From assembly GCA_964405465.1 (NCBI GenBank), contig CAYONZ010000003.1, forward strand, positions 1-64,000: a stretch of DNA of 64,000 nt, read 5' to 3'. This DNA is from CAYONZ01 sp964405465 (GTDB lineage Bacteria; Bdellovibrionota; Bdellovibrionia; Bdellovibrionales; JAMPXM01). Within the stretch, counting starts at the first letter, position 1, and each line of letters begins with the position of its first letter. This document shows positions 54,303-61,998 of this stretch, piece by piece. A model generated the notes under the pieces. It was not told the DNA's origin. It worked only from the letters and a program-made list of their open reading frames with translations, and searched no databases. Position numbers and translations under genes: made by a program.

Positions 54303-54667
54303 ACGCTTCTCCTTGTTGTGACGTCGACCCCTCCCAACCATGGGATAATCGACTCTTCCTTAGATTATGCCGAGTCCCGGTGAAAAAATGCATTAATTCT
54401 TTTTAATTCTTTTCATTAGTAACACTACCGAGGTCGAGCGCAGAGACAGTATTTAGATTAGTCACTAGACCAAAGACTAGAATCTCATTTCCATTCAGGC
54501 TTTTTAACTGATGAGCAGGACTTTGATTTATCCGGAGGTTAAGGCCGATACAAATCGCATATCGCTTAGAGACCACTGGACATGATCGAGACCTTTCTCC
54601 AAGTATAACCTTCAAAAAGTATTTTAAAAAATTTTGCAGTGAATGAAAAGCATTATTGAAAACACTT
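54303..54667. other. Intergenic region upstream of prkA
   Basis: 365 bp between the start of prkA and the stop of the next minus-strand gene. It must hold the prkA operon promoter; I see only an imperfect -10-like CATAAT (minus strand near 54365). The short minus frame at 54403-54615 has no ribosome binding site and was not called. Confidence 0.35.
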
Positions 54668-55303
54668 CTATTCTTGAAAACCTGACGGCTTATTCAGTTC
54701 GAACTCTTTTGCATCGACCGCATAGTCTAGCTTCTCTGGACGCAATACCAAACTCAACGAAGAATCGGAGTTATCAAAAATGATGACTCTCTTTTCTGCA
54801 GATCGTTCCTGCCACTGTACCGAAGCGCCCGATCGAGCATTCCGACATATAACTGGAAATCCATTTTTATCATTTTCGCACTTCCAGTCTTTTGGCAACG
54901 AATCGTCAAATAGAACGTTCAGAACCAACGACGGCTCAAGTGAAATTCGTAAGAGATCATGAAATGCTTTTTCTGTTGCTGGTGCGGAAATGTAACGCTT
55001 TTCGGTAACTAAAATATATTTGATTTGGCCCGCCTTCATCGCAAAACTGGCGATGTGATTTCCAAAATAGGAAAATACGTTCACTCGCATGCGATCGGGC
55101 TTCGCTGCGATCAAATCGAGCGAGAGATGATAGCTTTTGTTTTTGATTTTATCTTTTACTTCGCCCTTTGCCTGAAATTTACCTGATGTAAATCCTTGAA
55201 CAGGTCTGTTTGCCATAGACGGTCTGACACCTGTACTTTGGCATGAAACCGTCGGTAAAATAATACAAAGGAAGGCAATTCTTAAAACAAGATCCTGAGT
55301 CAC
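54668..55303 (-). CDS. LolB/DUF4292-like outer-membrane lipoprotein
   Basis: Called from the GTG at 55303 (211 residues), next to the upstream stop (TAA at 55308), giving N-terminus VTQDLVLRIAFLCIILPTVSC with a lipobox-like TVSC; the frame itself is open further left into the TPR gene. The mature part has SGKFQAKGEVKDKIKNKSYHLSLDLIAAKP, read in pieces, and a beta-rich half-barrel pattern seen in LolB and DUF4292 proteins. A lipoprotein-delivery role is possible. No ribosome binding site beyond coupling. Last gene of its operon. Confidence 0.6.
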   Translation of the reverse strand: MTQDLVLRIAFLCIILPTVSCQSTGVRPSMANRPVQGFTSGKFQAKGEVKDKIKNKSYHLSLDLIAAKPDRMRVNVFSYFGNHIASFAMKAGQIKYILVTEKRYISAPATEKAFHDLLRISLEPSLVLNVLFDDSLPKDWKCENDKNGFPVICRNARSGASVQWQERSAEKRVIIFDNSDSSLSLVLRPEKLDYAVDAKEFELNKPSGFQE

Positions 55304-55307
55304 TTCA

Positions 55308-57179
55308 TTAAGGAGACGAAGCTGGACGTCGCTCCACCTTTTGAATTTGCTGATCGATCGAAACAATTTTCTGTCTAATTTTTTGTAAGTTGTCTGCATT
55401 TTTCTCTATCTCAGTTGCTCTCTGATACATCTTCTTCGCTTTGTCAGAAAGTTGCATCTTAAAGTATGCATCGCCTAAGTGTTCCGCAATAATACTTTCT
55501 TTGGGCTCAACCTTCTGCGCAGCTTCTAGCTTACGAATAGCCTCTTCGATCTTCCCTTGCTTGTAAAGTACCCATCCCAAAGTATCCATCACATAACCGT
55601 CCTGCGGTTTTAAATCCAAGGCCTTGCGGGCCATTCTTTCCGCTTCCTCAAGAGACTTTCCTTGTTCCGCATAGGCATAGGCCAAATAATTCATTGCTTG
55701 AACATGATTTTCATCTATCTCCAAAACCTTTTTCATTGCAACTTCGGTTTGATCTAGATGGCCGAGTTTTTCATTTATTGATCCAATATAAAAATGAAGT
55801 TGAGCATTTTTCGGAAATTTCTGTACGGCCTGTTGCAAAACCGAATGAGCCCTATCGTACTCTTTCAGATCATCTAAAAATCCCGCGTACAAAGCATAAA
55901 ACTGTGGATAGCTATCCTTCATTTTTATTCCATTTTCAACCGTGGCAATCGCCTTGGGATAGTCGTCTATTAATTTAAAAAGGTAGGCCGCATGAATGAC
56001 AGAATCTTCATAGTACGAACTTGCCACAGGAATCTGCAGGAACTGAGTGATCGCATTTTTATAATCTTTAACTTCTTCATAAACCGCGCCTAAGTAATAC
56101 CGGATTTTGTCAGAATATGGTGCTCTCCCAAGAATTTCTTCGAGCTTCACAATTGCTTTAGAGAATGCCCTTTGATCAATGTAGATTTTTGCAATACTCA
56201 GCTTTGCCTCTAGGTTTTCCGAATCAGATGCCTCCAGAATCTCGTATTGGCCAAGGGCCTTTTCAAGCTCACCGACTCCAATATAGAGCTTAGCAAGCAC
56301 TTCTGCCACGCCTGTATCGGGACCATTTTTCTCTTGGTATTTCGCAAAAAACTGAATGGCATCGCGAGTTCGGTCCTGAGAAATTAGTAAATCTCCAAGT
56401 GCGAGCGCAGCATCTGCAAAGCGTGGCTTCAATTCCACACTTTTTTCGAAGTGTTTTTGTGCCTTGAGAGTATTTTTTTGTTTGTTTTCTTCGAGCAAAA
56501 TTCGACCCAAGTAGTAATGAGCGAGATATGCAGATCTCCCGCCAGGAGCAGCAAGAGTCTCGAAACACTTTCCGGCCTCAGTGTATTTTTTCTGTTCAGC
56601 ATACAACGCACCCATAAAAAGTGTCACATCATTGTCATCCGGTTGAATTTTAAGAATCTCTTTGTACTCATTTAAGGCTTCGTCATACATCTTTAACGAC
56701 GAGTATATGCCACCCAAAAGCAACCTTGGTTCTGTCTTTTGTGGTTCGAGGTCTTTTGCCACTTTGGCCTGGGCAATCGATTCGCTAACTAAACCTTGTT
56801 TAATATACTCAGAAGCCAATCTCAGACGCACTATTGCAGATTGAGTATCATAGAGAAGTGTTAATTTATACTCCTCCAGCGCCTTTGCAGAGTTTGCCTC
56901 TAAACGATAGGCTTCACCCAAACTAAAATGATAGTCTGCATTGGTGCGCATGTACATCGGATCAATCGTTACGACCTCAGCATTTTCCTTTGGAGGAGAC
57001 ATCCCCTCTGGCGCCCAGCTTGTCACATCACTGGCCGATTCACGAAACCTGGCCTCAGATCCAAATTCATCTTGTTTCTTAAAACTTGAACAGGAAACAA
57101 GCACCACTAACGATGCGCTGAAGGTGATTACTCTGAACGTATCGCGAGTTAGGTTGAGATTGCGCTGAGACACGGGCAT
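55308..57179 (-). CDS. TPR-repeat lipoprotein
   Basis: 623 residues from the ATG at 57179 (AAAGGGA upstream). The signal region has VLVSCSS, a lipobox; its n-region is long (about 28 residues). The rest is a superhelix of about 14 tetratricopeptide repeats, each with the W-LG-Y-A-F-A-P pattern (for example HFSLGEAYRLEANSAKALEE). Such proteins scaffold envelope machines. It is preceded by a pseudopilin-like gene and followed by a LolB-like lipoprotein on the same strand, so it likely belongs to one envelope module. Confidence 0.8.
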   Translation of the reverse strand: MPVSQRNLNLTRDTFRVITFSASLVVLVSCSSFKKQDEFGSEARFRESASDVTSWAPEGMSPPKENAEVVTIDPMYMRTNADYHFSLGEAYRLEANSAKALEEYKLTLLYDTQSAIVRLRLASEYIKQGLVSESIAQAKVAKDLEPQKTEPRLLLGGIYSSLKMYDEALNEYKEILKIQPDDNDVTLFMGALYAEQKKYTEAGKCFETLAAPGGRSAYLAHYYLGRILLEENKQKNTLKAQKHFEKSVELKPRFADAALALGDLLISQDRTRDAIQFFAKYQEKNGPDTGVAEVLAKLYIGVGELEKALGQYEILEASDSENLEAKLSIAKIYIDQRAFSKAIVKLEEILGRAPYSDKIRYYLGAVYEEVKDYKNAITQFLQIPVASSYYEDSVIHAAYLFKLIDDYPKAIATVENGIKMKDSYPQFYALYAGFLDDLKEYDRAHSVLQQAVQKFPKNAQLHFYIGSINEKLGHLDQTEVAMKKVLEIDENHVQAMNYLAYAYAEQGKSLEEAERMARKALDLKPQDGYVMDTLGWVLYKQGKIEEAIRKLEAAQKVEPKESIIAEHLGDAYFKMQLSDKAKKMYQRATEIEKNADNLQKIRQKIVSIDQQIQKVERRPASSP

Positions 57180-57240
57180 AGAGTCCCTTTCTGTGGCCAA
57201 AGTAGGCCTGTGTCTCTTTTTCGGAATTGCAACCACACAC

Positions 57241-57762
57241 TTAAGGTCTGCTAGACTTCTCCCAGACCACATAGGCAACATCGTCTTTTCCTAAATGCAC
57301 CAACCCGGGCTTCTGCACGTGAAGAAGCTCGTTTGGCACCAAATCAGATGTTCTATTAGGCCCCGCGGTCCACACCATGATTTGGCGCCGACCGTTTATG
57401 GGGGAGGTAATTAGGTAATGGTAGGGTACTCCCCATGGATCCTTGGCAAGCTCCCCTTCGGCTAGAATGGTGATGTCCGTCCCTCCATCTGCCACCCCAA
57501 TTGAGGCTGGTGCTCGCCCTCCAGCTCCGTCCCCTCGGTCATTTGGGGCCAAGCTTACGGGTAGATTTTCAATCTTAAAGTCTCTGTCAGCCAATTGGCG
57601 GGCCAGAACCTCAGTTTCTGAGGCCGCCAAATAATTCCGATCATCCCTAGCTGCGTCCGCCGCGATATAGGTAACCAATCCCACACTAACTGAGACAGCA
57701 AATGAGACAATTAAAAGGTCGGATGTTTTAATTACTTGATTTTTATCAATATTATTTGGCAC
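57241..57762 (-). CDS. Pseudopilin-like membrane protein (GspG-type C-terminal region)
   Basis: 173 residues from a GTG at 57762 with a strong AGGAGG. A membrane helix at about residues 15-36 (LLIVSFAVSVSVGLVTYIA) precedes a helix and a periplasmic domain ending in ELAKDPWGVPYHYL and VWTAGPN, which echo the DPWGxPY and LxSxGPDG motifs of type II secretion major pseudopilins. The N-terminus lacks a clear prepilin GxxxxE cleavage site. First gene of the three-gene operon with the TPR and LolB-like proteins. Confidence 0.65.
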   Translation of the reverse strand: MPNNIDKNQVIKTSDLLIVSFAVSVSVGLVTYIAADAARDDRNYLAASETEVLARQLADRDFKIENLPVSLAPNDRGDGAGGRAPASIGVADGGTDITILAEGELAKDPWGVPYHYLITSPINGRRQIMVWTAGPNRTSDLVPNELLHVQKPGLVHLGKDDVAYVVWEKSSRP

Positions 57763-58086
57763 CCGATCCTCCTAGCCTTTGGTCTCACACCACCGTTCGG
57801 CTAGGATTGAACTAAACTTGATAGAAATATTTTGGATTTAACCATTCGTCATTTTTGACGCGTCACATCGCTATAGGACGACGGCCCAATGGTAATAATT
57901 AGTAAATCGTTTTTTTTTAATTCTCATTATCTAGGCAGCTTGACAAGGGGTGGCGGCCCGGAATATTGTCGGCCCGAAAAAGGGGTAGGCTCAAGGGAAC
58001 GGAAGTTGGAAGCCTAGAGAAGTAGGGATTAACAGCCCGAATCTCCTCGGAAAATTAAAAACAGCAACTTCCAAATTGGAGGCAAA
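57763..58086. promoter_or_regulatory. Divergent region with phaR promoter and long structured leader
   Basis: 324 bp. TTGACA (57940-57945), an 18-bp spacer and TATTGT (57964-57969) form a plausible promoter toward phaR, giving a leader of about 110 nt. Within the leader, TAGGCT/AGCCTA (57986-57991 with 58011-58016) and GGAAGTTG/CAACTTCC (58001-58008 with 58065-58072) can pair; the last arm ends just before the ribosome binding site GGAGG (58078-58082). These pairings may compete. Base composition is more GC-rich than its neighbours. Confidence 0.5.
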
Positions 58087-58617
58087 GTGATCAACCAAAT
58101 CCAAGACTCAGCAAAACCAAACTCAAAAACGAAAATCATCAAGCGTTATCAAAATCGAAAGTTATATGACACTCAACAGAGCTGTTATGTTACGCTCGAT
58201 GATATTGCAAAGATGATTCGTACCAATGAGGACGTGATGGTCATCGACAATAAAACTAAAAATGACATCACAGCTGCAACACTCACCCAGATTATTTTCG
58301 AAGCAGAAAAGAAGGCATCTCAATATGCTCCTCTTTTTACTCTTCGCGAAATTATCCAAAATGCCAACGGTAGCATTTCTAGCTATCTTGCAAAATTGGG
58401 TGCATTTCCTAAAGACTACCAAAAATTTGAAATTCCTCGACCTGTGATTCAGGAGAAGACTCAAGAGAAAGCTTCATTCGATGATCTCAAGCAATCGCTT
58501 GAAAATCGAGTTGCTAAGGCTGCGGCAGAAAGTGCCGAACTTGCTGGCACTGGAGCGAAATTTGTGGATGAAGAAACTCCAAGTCTTCCGAACTCAAACA
58601 AAAGTTTGAATAACTAA
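58087..58617 (+). CDS. phaR: Polyhydroxyalkanoate synthesis regulator (PhaR-type DNA-binding)
   Basis: 176 residues starting at GTG (GGAGG, 4 nt spacing). The N-terminal PHB/PHA accumulation regulator DNA-binding domain is unmistakable: IIKRYQNRKLYDTQQSCYV, VTLDDIAKMIRTNEDVMVID, then the ALTLRE-like dimer region (TLREIIQNANGSISSYLAKL). PhaR represses phasin genes and binds PHB granules. No phaC or phasin lies in the window; the FabG-like gene is 24 kb away. The C-terminal tail is disordered. A terminator follows. Confidence 0.88.
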   Translation: MINQIQDSAKPNSKTKIIKRYQNRKLYDTQQSCYVTLDDIAKMIRTNEDVMVIDNKTKNDITAATLTQIIFEAEKKASQYAPLFTLREIIQNANGSISSYLAKLGAFPKDYQKFEIPRPVIQEKTQEKASFDDLKQSLENRVAKAAAESAELAGTGAKFVDEETPSLPNSNKSLNN

Positions 58618-58644
58618 AAACTAAACCACAAAGTTGAAAATCTG

Positions 58645-58669
58645 AGCCAGCAGAAATGCTGGCTTTTTT
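58645..58669. terminator. Intrinsic terminator after phaR
   Basis: Perfect 8-bp stem AGCCAGCA / TGCTGGCT with GAAA tetraloop and a T-run, 27 bp past the phaR stop. It overlaps the end of the convergent lipoprotein gene by two bases. Confidence 0.9.
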
Positions 58670-59918
58670 ATTTGACCGATCTCCAGGTTACAAAAGTCTT
58701 CTTTCCTGCTCGAACCTCAATCTCCCTCTCTTGCATTTCCTCGCCGCTCTCCGAACCAGAGACATTTAGGCCTAAAACCTTGACCTTGTATTTTCCTGGC
58801 TTCAGTTGCATTCGTGCAAATTGAAATGACTGGGGTAGGGTCGACCATTGGCGAACATCTGCCCTATCCATGGCATTCATGGCAATCCAAGCAAGCTGCC
58901 CAAGGGCCTCATTTTTTTGCCGAATTTGATCAGCCACAACAGCCTTTGCAACAACGCCTGCAACTCGCCCCGCCACCAGTGCCGCATAATCATTGTTAAG
59001 AGTCTTGATCGCAACATCTTGGACGCTAAATATACTTTGTGTGACCAGAGACTGTTCCCCAATAATGAGTTTGGCGAATTGGGTATATGAGTACACGGGG
59101 TTTAGTTGTGGATACCTTGGAGCATCTGGCCTTGGACCCTTACGGGGCCCCCAACCCTGCTGGTAAACAAGTACAATCTCACCATAGGAGGGATCTTTCC
59201 ACTCCGGCTTGATTTTGATTTCTGGAAATCTTTTTTGCCAGTCCCGGGCATCGTCCGATCGATGGGCTTTGATAGCAGCCCGAATCAAATCCTCTTTAAG
59301 TGGAGAATAGTTTGGAGCTACCTCAAACGCCTTCTTGTATTCAATATAAGCACTATCCCAATCCTTAGAGGCTTCGAACAAAATTGCGCTGAGATAGAAA
59401 GCAAATGGATTTTGTTCGTAGTCTTTCTTGGCTTCATATTTAAATTTATAAAGCATGTTGTTCAATCGCCTAACAACCGTCAACGCATTGTCGAGTTCAT
59501 TCATGTTGAGATAGTTGAATACGTTCACGCCATGTATAAGTACCTTCTCATAGTCATCACCCTTATATTGCTTCATTTCTTCAGAAAGAATCAGCGACGC
59601 CGTGATCTTGGAAACACTATGATAGTCTTGAATATCGGCAATTTTTTCGGCTAACGAAAAATATTTGGCACTTTCCTTATATCGACCGGCCTCTTGCAAA
59701 GACGTTGCAAGATCTAGCAGATAAATCAACTGATCATTTCCCTCTTGAGCTGCCAACGGCGTCAAATATTCAACTGCCTTTTCAGGTTGGCGACGAGCAA
59801 GTTCATCGCGAGCAACATTCACTTTTGTTTGATAAGAAGCACAACTCACGAGGACCGCGACACTTAATATTGCTATCATCCACCGTTGCCATTTTCTAAC
59901 TAGCAAACCAAATATCAT
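58668..59918 (-). CDS. TPR-containing lipoprotein (COG3014-like)
   Basis: 416 residues, with ACGAGG upstream. Lipobox LVSC after MIAILSVAVLVSC. A helical repeat region of about 250 residues (EYLTPLAAQEGNDQLIYLLD, YKKAFEVAPNYSPLKEDLIR) is followed by a C-terminal beta-region (KPGKYKVKVLGLNV, EVRAGKKTFVTWRSVK). This type of lipoprotein is usually adjacent to lpoB, as here (27 bp downstream of it). It may take part in the LpoB/PBP1B cell-wall synthesis complex; function unverified. Confidence 0.75.
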   Translation of the reverse strand: MIFGLLVRKWQRWMIAILSVAVLVSCASYQTKVNVARDELARRQPEKAVEYLTPLAAQEGNDQLIYLLDLATSLQEAGRYKESAKYFSLAEKIADIQDYHSVSKITASLILSEEMKQYKGDDYEKVLIHGVNVFNYLNMNELDNALTVVRRLNNMLYKFKYEAKKDYEQNPFAFYLSAILFEASKDWDSAYIEYKKAFEVAPNYSPLKEDLIRAAIKAHRSDDARDWQKRFPEIKIKPEWKDPSYGEIVLVYQQGWGPRKGPRPDAPRYPQLNPVYSYTQFAKLIIGEQSLVTQSIFSVQDVAIKTLNNDYAALVAGRVAGVVAKAVVADQIRQKNEALGQLAWIAMNAMDRADVRQWSTLPQSFQFARMQLKPGKYKVKVLGLNVSGSESGEEMQEREIEVRAGKKTFVTWRSVK

Positions 59919-59945
59919 CGCGACCTCGTTTTAAATATATTTTAT

Positions 59946-60551
59946 TTAAAGACCAATAGAACGTTTTTTGTATTTCTTACGAAGCTGCTTGTAGTCGGTC
60001 CAAGCATTCAAATTTGTCTTAAGATTACTCAGATTCAAAGTCACTTTGTAGTAAACAGTTTTGTCCTTACCAACTTCTTTAACTATTGAATCCAAACGGC
60101 CGTTAACTATGTAGTCTGCTCCAACCTGGCCTCCGGGTCCCTTCTTTGATTCATTGCTGACCATTCCTGAATTTTGATAGTTGTATTCTTCTGCTACGTC
60201 TTCGCGTGCTTCCTTGTCCACAAATACAACTTTCCCGGTACGTGACAATTCAACTCGAACCATATCCATAATGCTTTGGGTATCAATGATTTCGTCAGTC
60301 TTGTTTTGTAACTTGGTCACCATCACAATAGGAGGGTGTTTTGCTTGAGTAATGGCCGCAGACTGCATCATGCTCGCAACAAGTTCTTGCACAACTTTTT
60401 GCATGTCTGTTTCTGACCAACGATCGTCTAAATTGTTTTCTTTTTCCACATCGTCGTATTCACCCTTTACAAATGCCTTTGGACCACATGATACCAGCAT
60501 TGGAACAATTGCGAATCCAAGCAATGCCACTGCAAACGATTTCAATTTCAT
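59946..60551 (-). CDS. lpoB: Penicillin-binding protein activator LpoB
   Basis: 201 residues from the ATG at 60551 (AGGAGATAAAA upstream); the frame is open further but without signals. Lipobox LVSC (FAIVPMLVSCGPKA). The C-terminal domain has LpoB landmarks DDRWSETDMQKVVQELVASM, ITQAKHPPIVMVTKLQNKTDEI and ADYIVNGRLDSIVKE. LpoB reaches from the outer membrane to stimulate PBP1B. It pairs with the downstream COG3014-like lipoprotein. The N-terminal linker is short compared with E. coli LpoB. Confidence 0.9.
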   Translation of the reverse strand: MKLKSFAVALLGFAIVPMLVSCGPKAFVKGEYDDVEKENNLDDRWSETDMQKVVQELVASMMQSAAITQAKHPPIVMVTKLQNKTDEIIDTQSIMDMVRVELSRTGKVVFVDKEAREDVAEEYNYQNSGMVSNESKKGPGGQVGADYIVNGRLDSIVKEVGKDKTVYYKVTLNLSNLKTNLNAWTDYKQLRKKYKKRSIGL

Positions 60552-60728
60552 TTTTATCTCCTGTTTGGTTGGATGTAATATCATAACCACAGGGTCCGAA
60601 GCCGAGCAAGTCGTCAGCAATAGAATCGGATTTCGGAGTCGTGAAACTCTATTCCCCATTTGGATCAAAAGGGCCATGAACACAGTATTGCAGGACAATA
60701 GTCTAGATTTTTGCGGGAGAGTTTTTCT

Positions 60729-61151
60729 ATGCATATATACTGCGCAGCGCACGCTGGTGAATACTTGAAAAAATTGAGAAGCAAGCGGGTTGAAGAGTTT
60801 TGGGCTGTTGCTCTAAATCCATCAAAAGAGATCATTCGAGCAAAAATGATTTTTAGAGGAACAGTTGATTCATGCCAAGTTCACCCACGTGAAGTGTTTC
60901 GATTTGCTTGTATTTACCAGGCTTCCAGCTTGATCGTTGCACACAATCATCCCAGCGATGACCTCAAACCATCGAGCCTTGATTTGATTGTGACTCGGAA
61001 TCTTGTAAAGGCAGGTGGAATTTTGCAGATACCTCTGGTTGATCATTTGATTGTTACCAAAAGTGGTTTTACAAGTTTAGCTGATTCTGGTTGGATTGAT
61101 TTTCCAGAACATTACAACAGTCTTTCGCTCAACGAGCGGTCCCACGGTTAG
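60729..61151 (+). CDS. Stand-alone RadC-type JAB/MPN-domain protein
   Basis: 140 residues from the ATG at 60729 (GGGAGAG upstream); a TTG lies six codons earlier. The domain matches RadC's MPN/JAMM half: EEFWAVALNPSKEIIRAKMI, the metalloprotease-type motif IVAHNHPSDDLKPSSLD, and IPLVDHLIVTKSGFTSLAD. The helix-hairpin-helix half of RadC is absent. The function of RadC proteins is debated; the single domain could be a metal-dependent deubiquitinase-like or DNA-associated factor. It overlaps the convergent gene by 23 nt. Confidence 0.88.
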   Translation: MHIYCAAHAGEYLKKLRSKRVEEFWAVALNPSKEIIRAKMIFRGTVDSCQVHPREVFRFACIYQASSLIVAHNHPSDDLKPSSLDLIVTRNLVKAGGILQIPLVDHLIVTKSGFTSLADSGWIDFPEHYNSLSLNERSHG

Positions 61152-61872
61152 ATTTCATTGGCTCACTTTCGCCAACAGAATTTATTGAGCGTGTTTTCAC
61201 ATTGAAATTTTGGTCTACACTGACTTCGACACCATCACGCCGAGCGTTCTCGATGAATTCATCAATGTATTGTTGCTCCTCTTGATGCTGGAGATCCGCC
61301 TGGCGGGCGTTTGCCATTTCAGCTTGTCTCTTCTGCTCCGCTTCGCTCTTTTGTTGTCGAAGTGCATTGAGTATCTCCTGATCAGGATAGAAGTCAGGAG
61401 TTGGCCGCAGCACAGGCTCACCGTTTCCGTTTTTGACTCTGTAGGAATCTAAGTTAGATCCATTTAAAATTCTGTCTGGTTGTGAGGGACTCACCACAGC
61501 CCCACTCTCTATCTTTTTATTCAAATAGTAACTGTGAAGGCGTTGTGAATTGAGCTGACTTGCAAGTTCGTCCCTATATCGCTCTGACTTGGTGTAAGGA
61601 GAAGTCGAAAGCACTGGGAGGCTAGAGTCTTGAGAAGTAATGGAGCGCGAGCCTCCATCTTTTGATCGATCAGAATTTTCGGGGACGGAGTTTGTGGGGA
61701 CGGAGCCCGACCGAGCGGCATCGATTCGAAGTACCCTCACCGACTCAACCGGATGGTTTGTTTCCCAAATTAAAAGTGCCGCCGAAGCGAACAAAACCAC
61801 TGAAAAAAGAAACGGCAGAGGACTCTCCTCTTTTTTTCTCTTGAGTTGGGCTTTGTTTTTCGGACGACTCAT
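61129..61872 (-). CDS. Membrane-anchored coiled-coil protein of unknown function
   Basis: 247 residues from the ATG at 61872 (GGAGAG upstream); an ATG five codons earlier is also possible. A basic N-terminus (SRPKNKAQLKRKKEE) is followed by one membrane helix (LPFLFSVVLFASAALLIW), then a Ser-rich and Asn-rich linker and a Gln-rich coiled coil (QEILNALRQQKSEAEQKRQAEMANARQADLQ in pieces). It ends in a basic tail. Two copies of the decamer GGGGACGGAG lie inside it at 61681 and 61696. No family recognised. Confidence 0.65.
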   Translation of the reverse strand: MSRPKNKAQLKRKKEESPLPFLFSVVLFASAALLIWETNHPVESVRVLRIDAARSGSVPTNSVPENSDRSKDGGSRSITSQDSSLPVLSTSPYTKSERYRDELASQLNSQRLHSYYLNKKIESGAVVSPSQPDRILNGSNLDSYRVKNGNGEPVLRPTPDFYPDQEILNALRQQKSEAEQKRQAEMANARQADLQHQEEQQYIDEFIENARRDGVEVSVDQNFNVKTRSINSVGESEPMKSNRGTAR

Positions 61873-61998
61873 GACTCTCCATCTCATTTTGAGACTCTTG
61901 GCTGTTATGCCAAGGCTTAAGTCGTCATCGGAGTTCCTGCGATTTTGTTGAATAGAAATTTGCTATTTTTTAAAAAATTTCAGAATTAAATCCTTATC

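Noticed and set aside
54403..54615. A minus-strand frame of 70 codons upstream of prkA
   Set aside because: No ribosome binding site or family resemblance; position fits the prkA promoter region.
61681..61705. Decamer pair as transposon ends or a short IS
   Set aside because: The two copies are direct repeats 15 bp apart inside a coding frame, with no transposase nearby.
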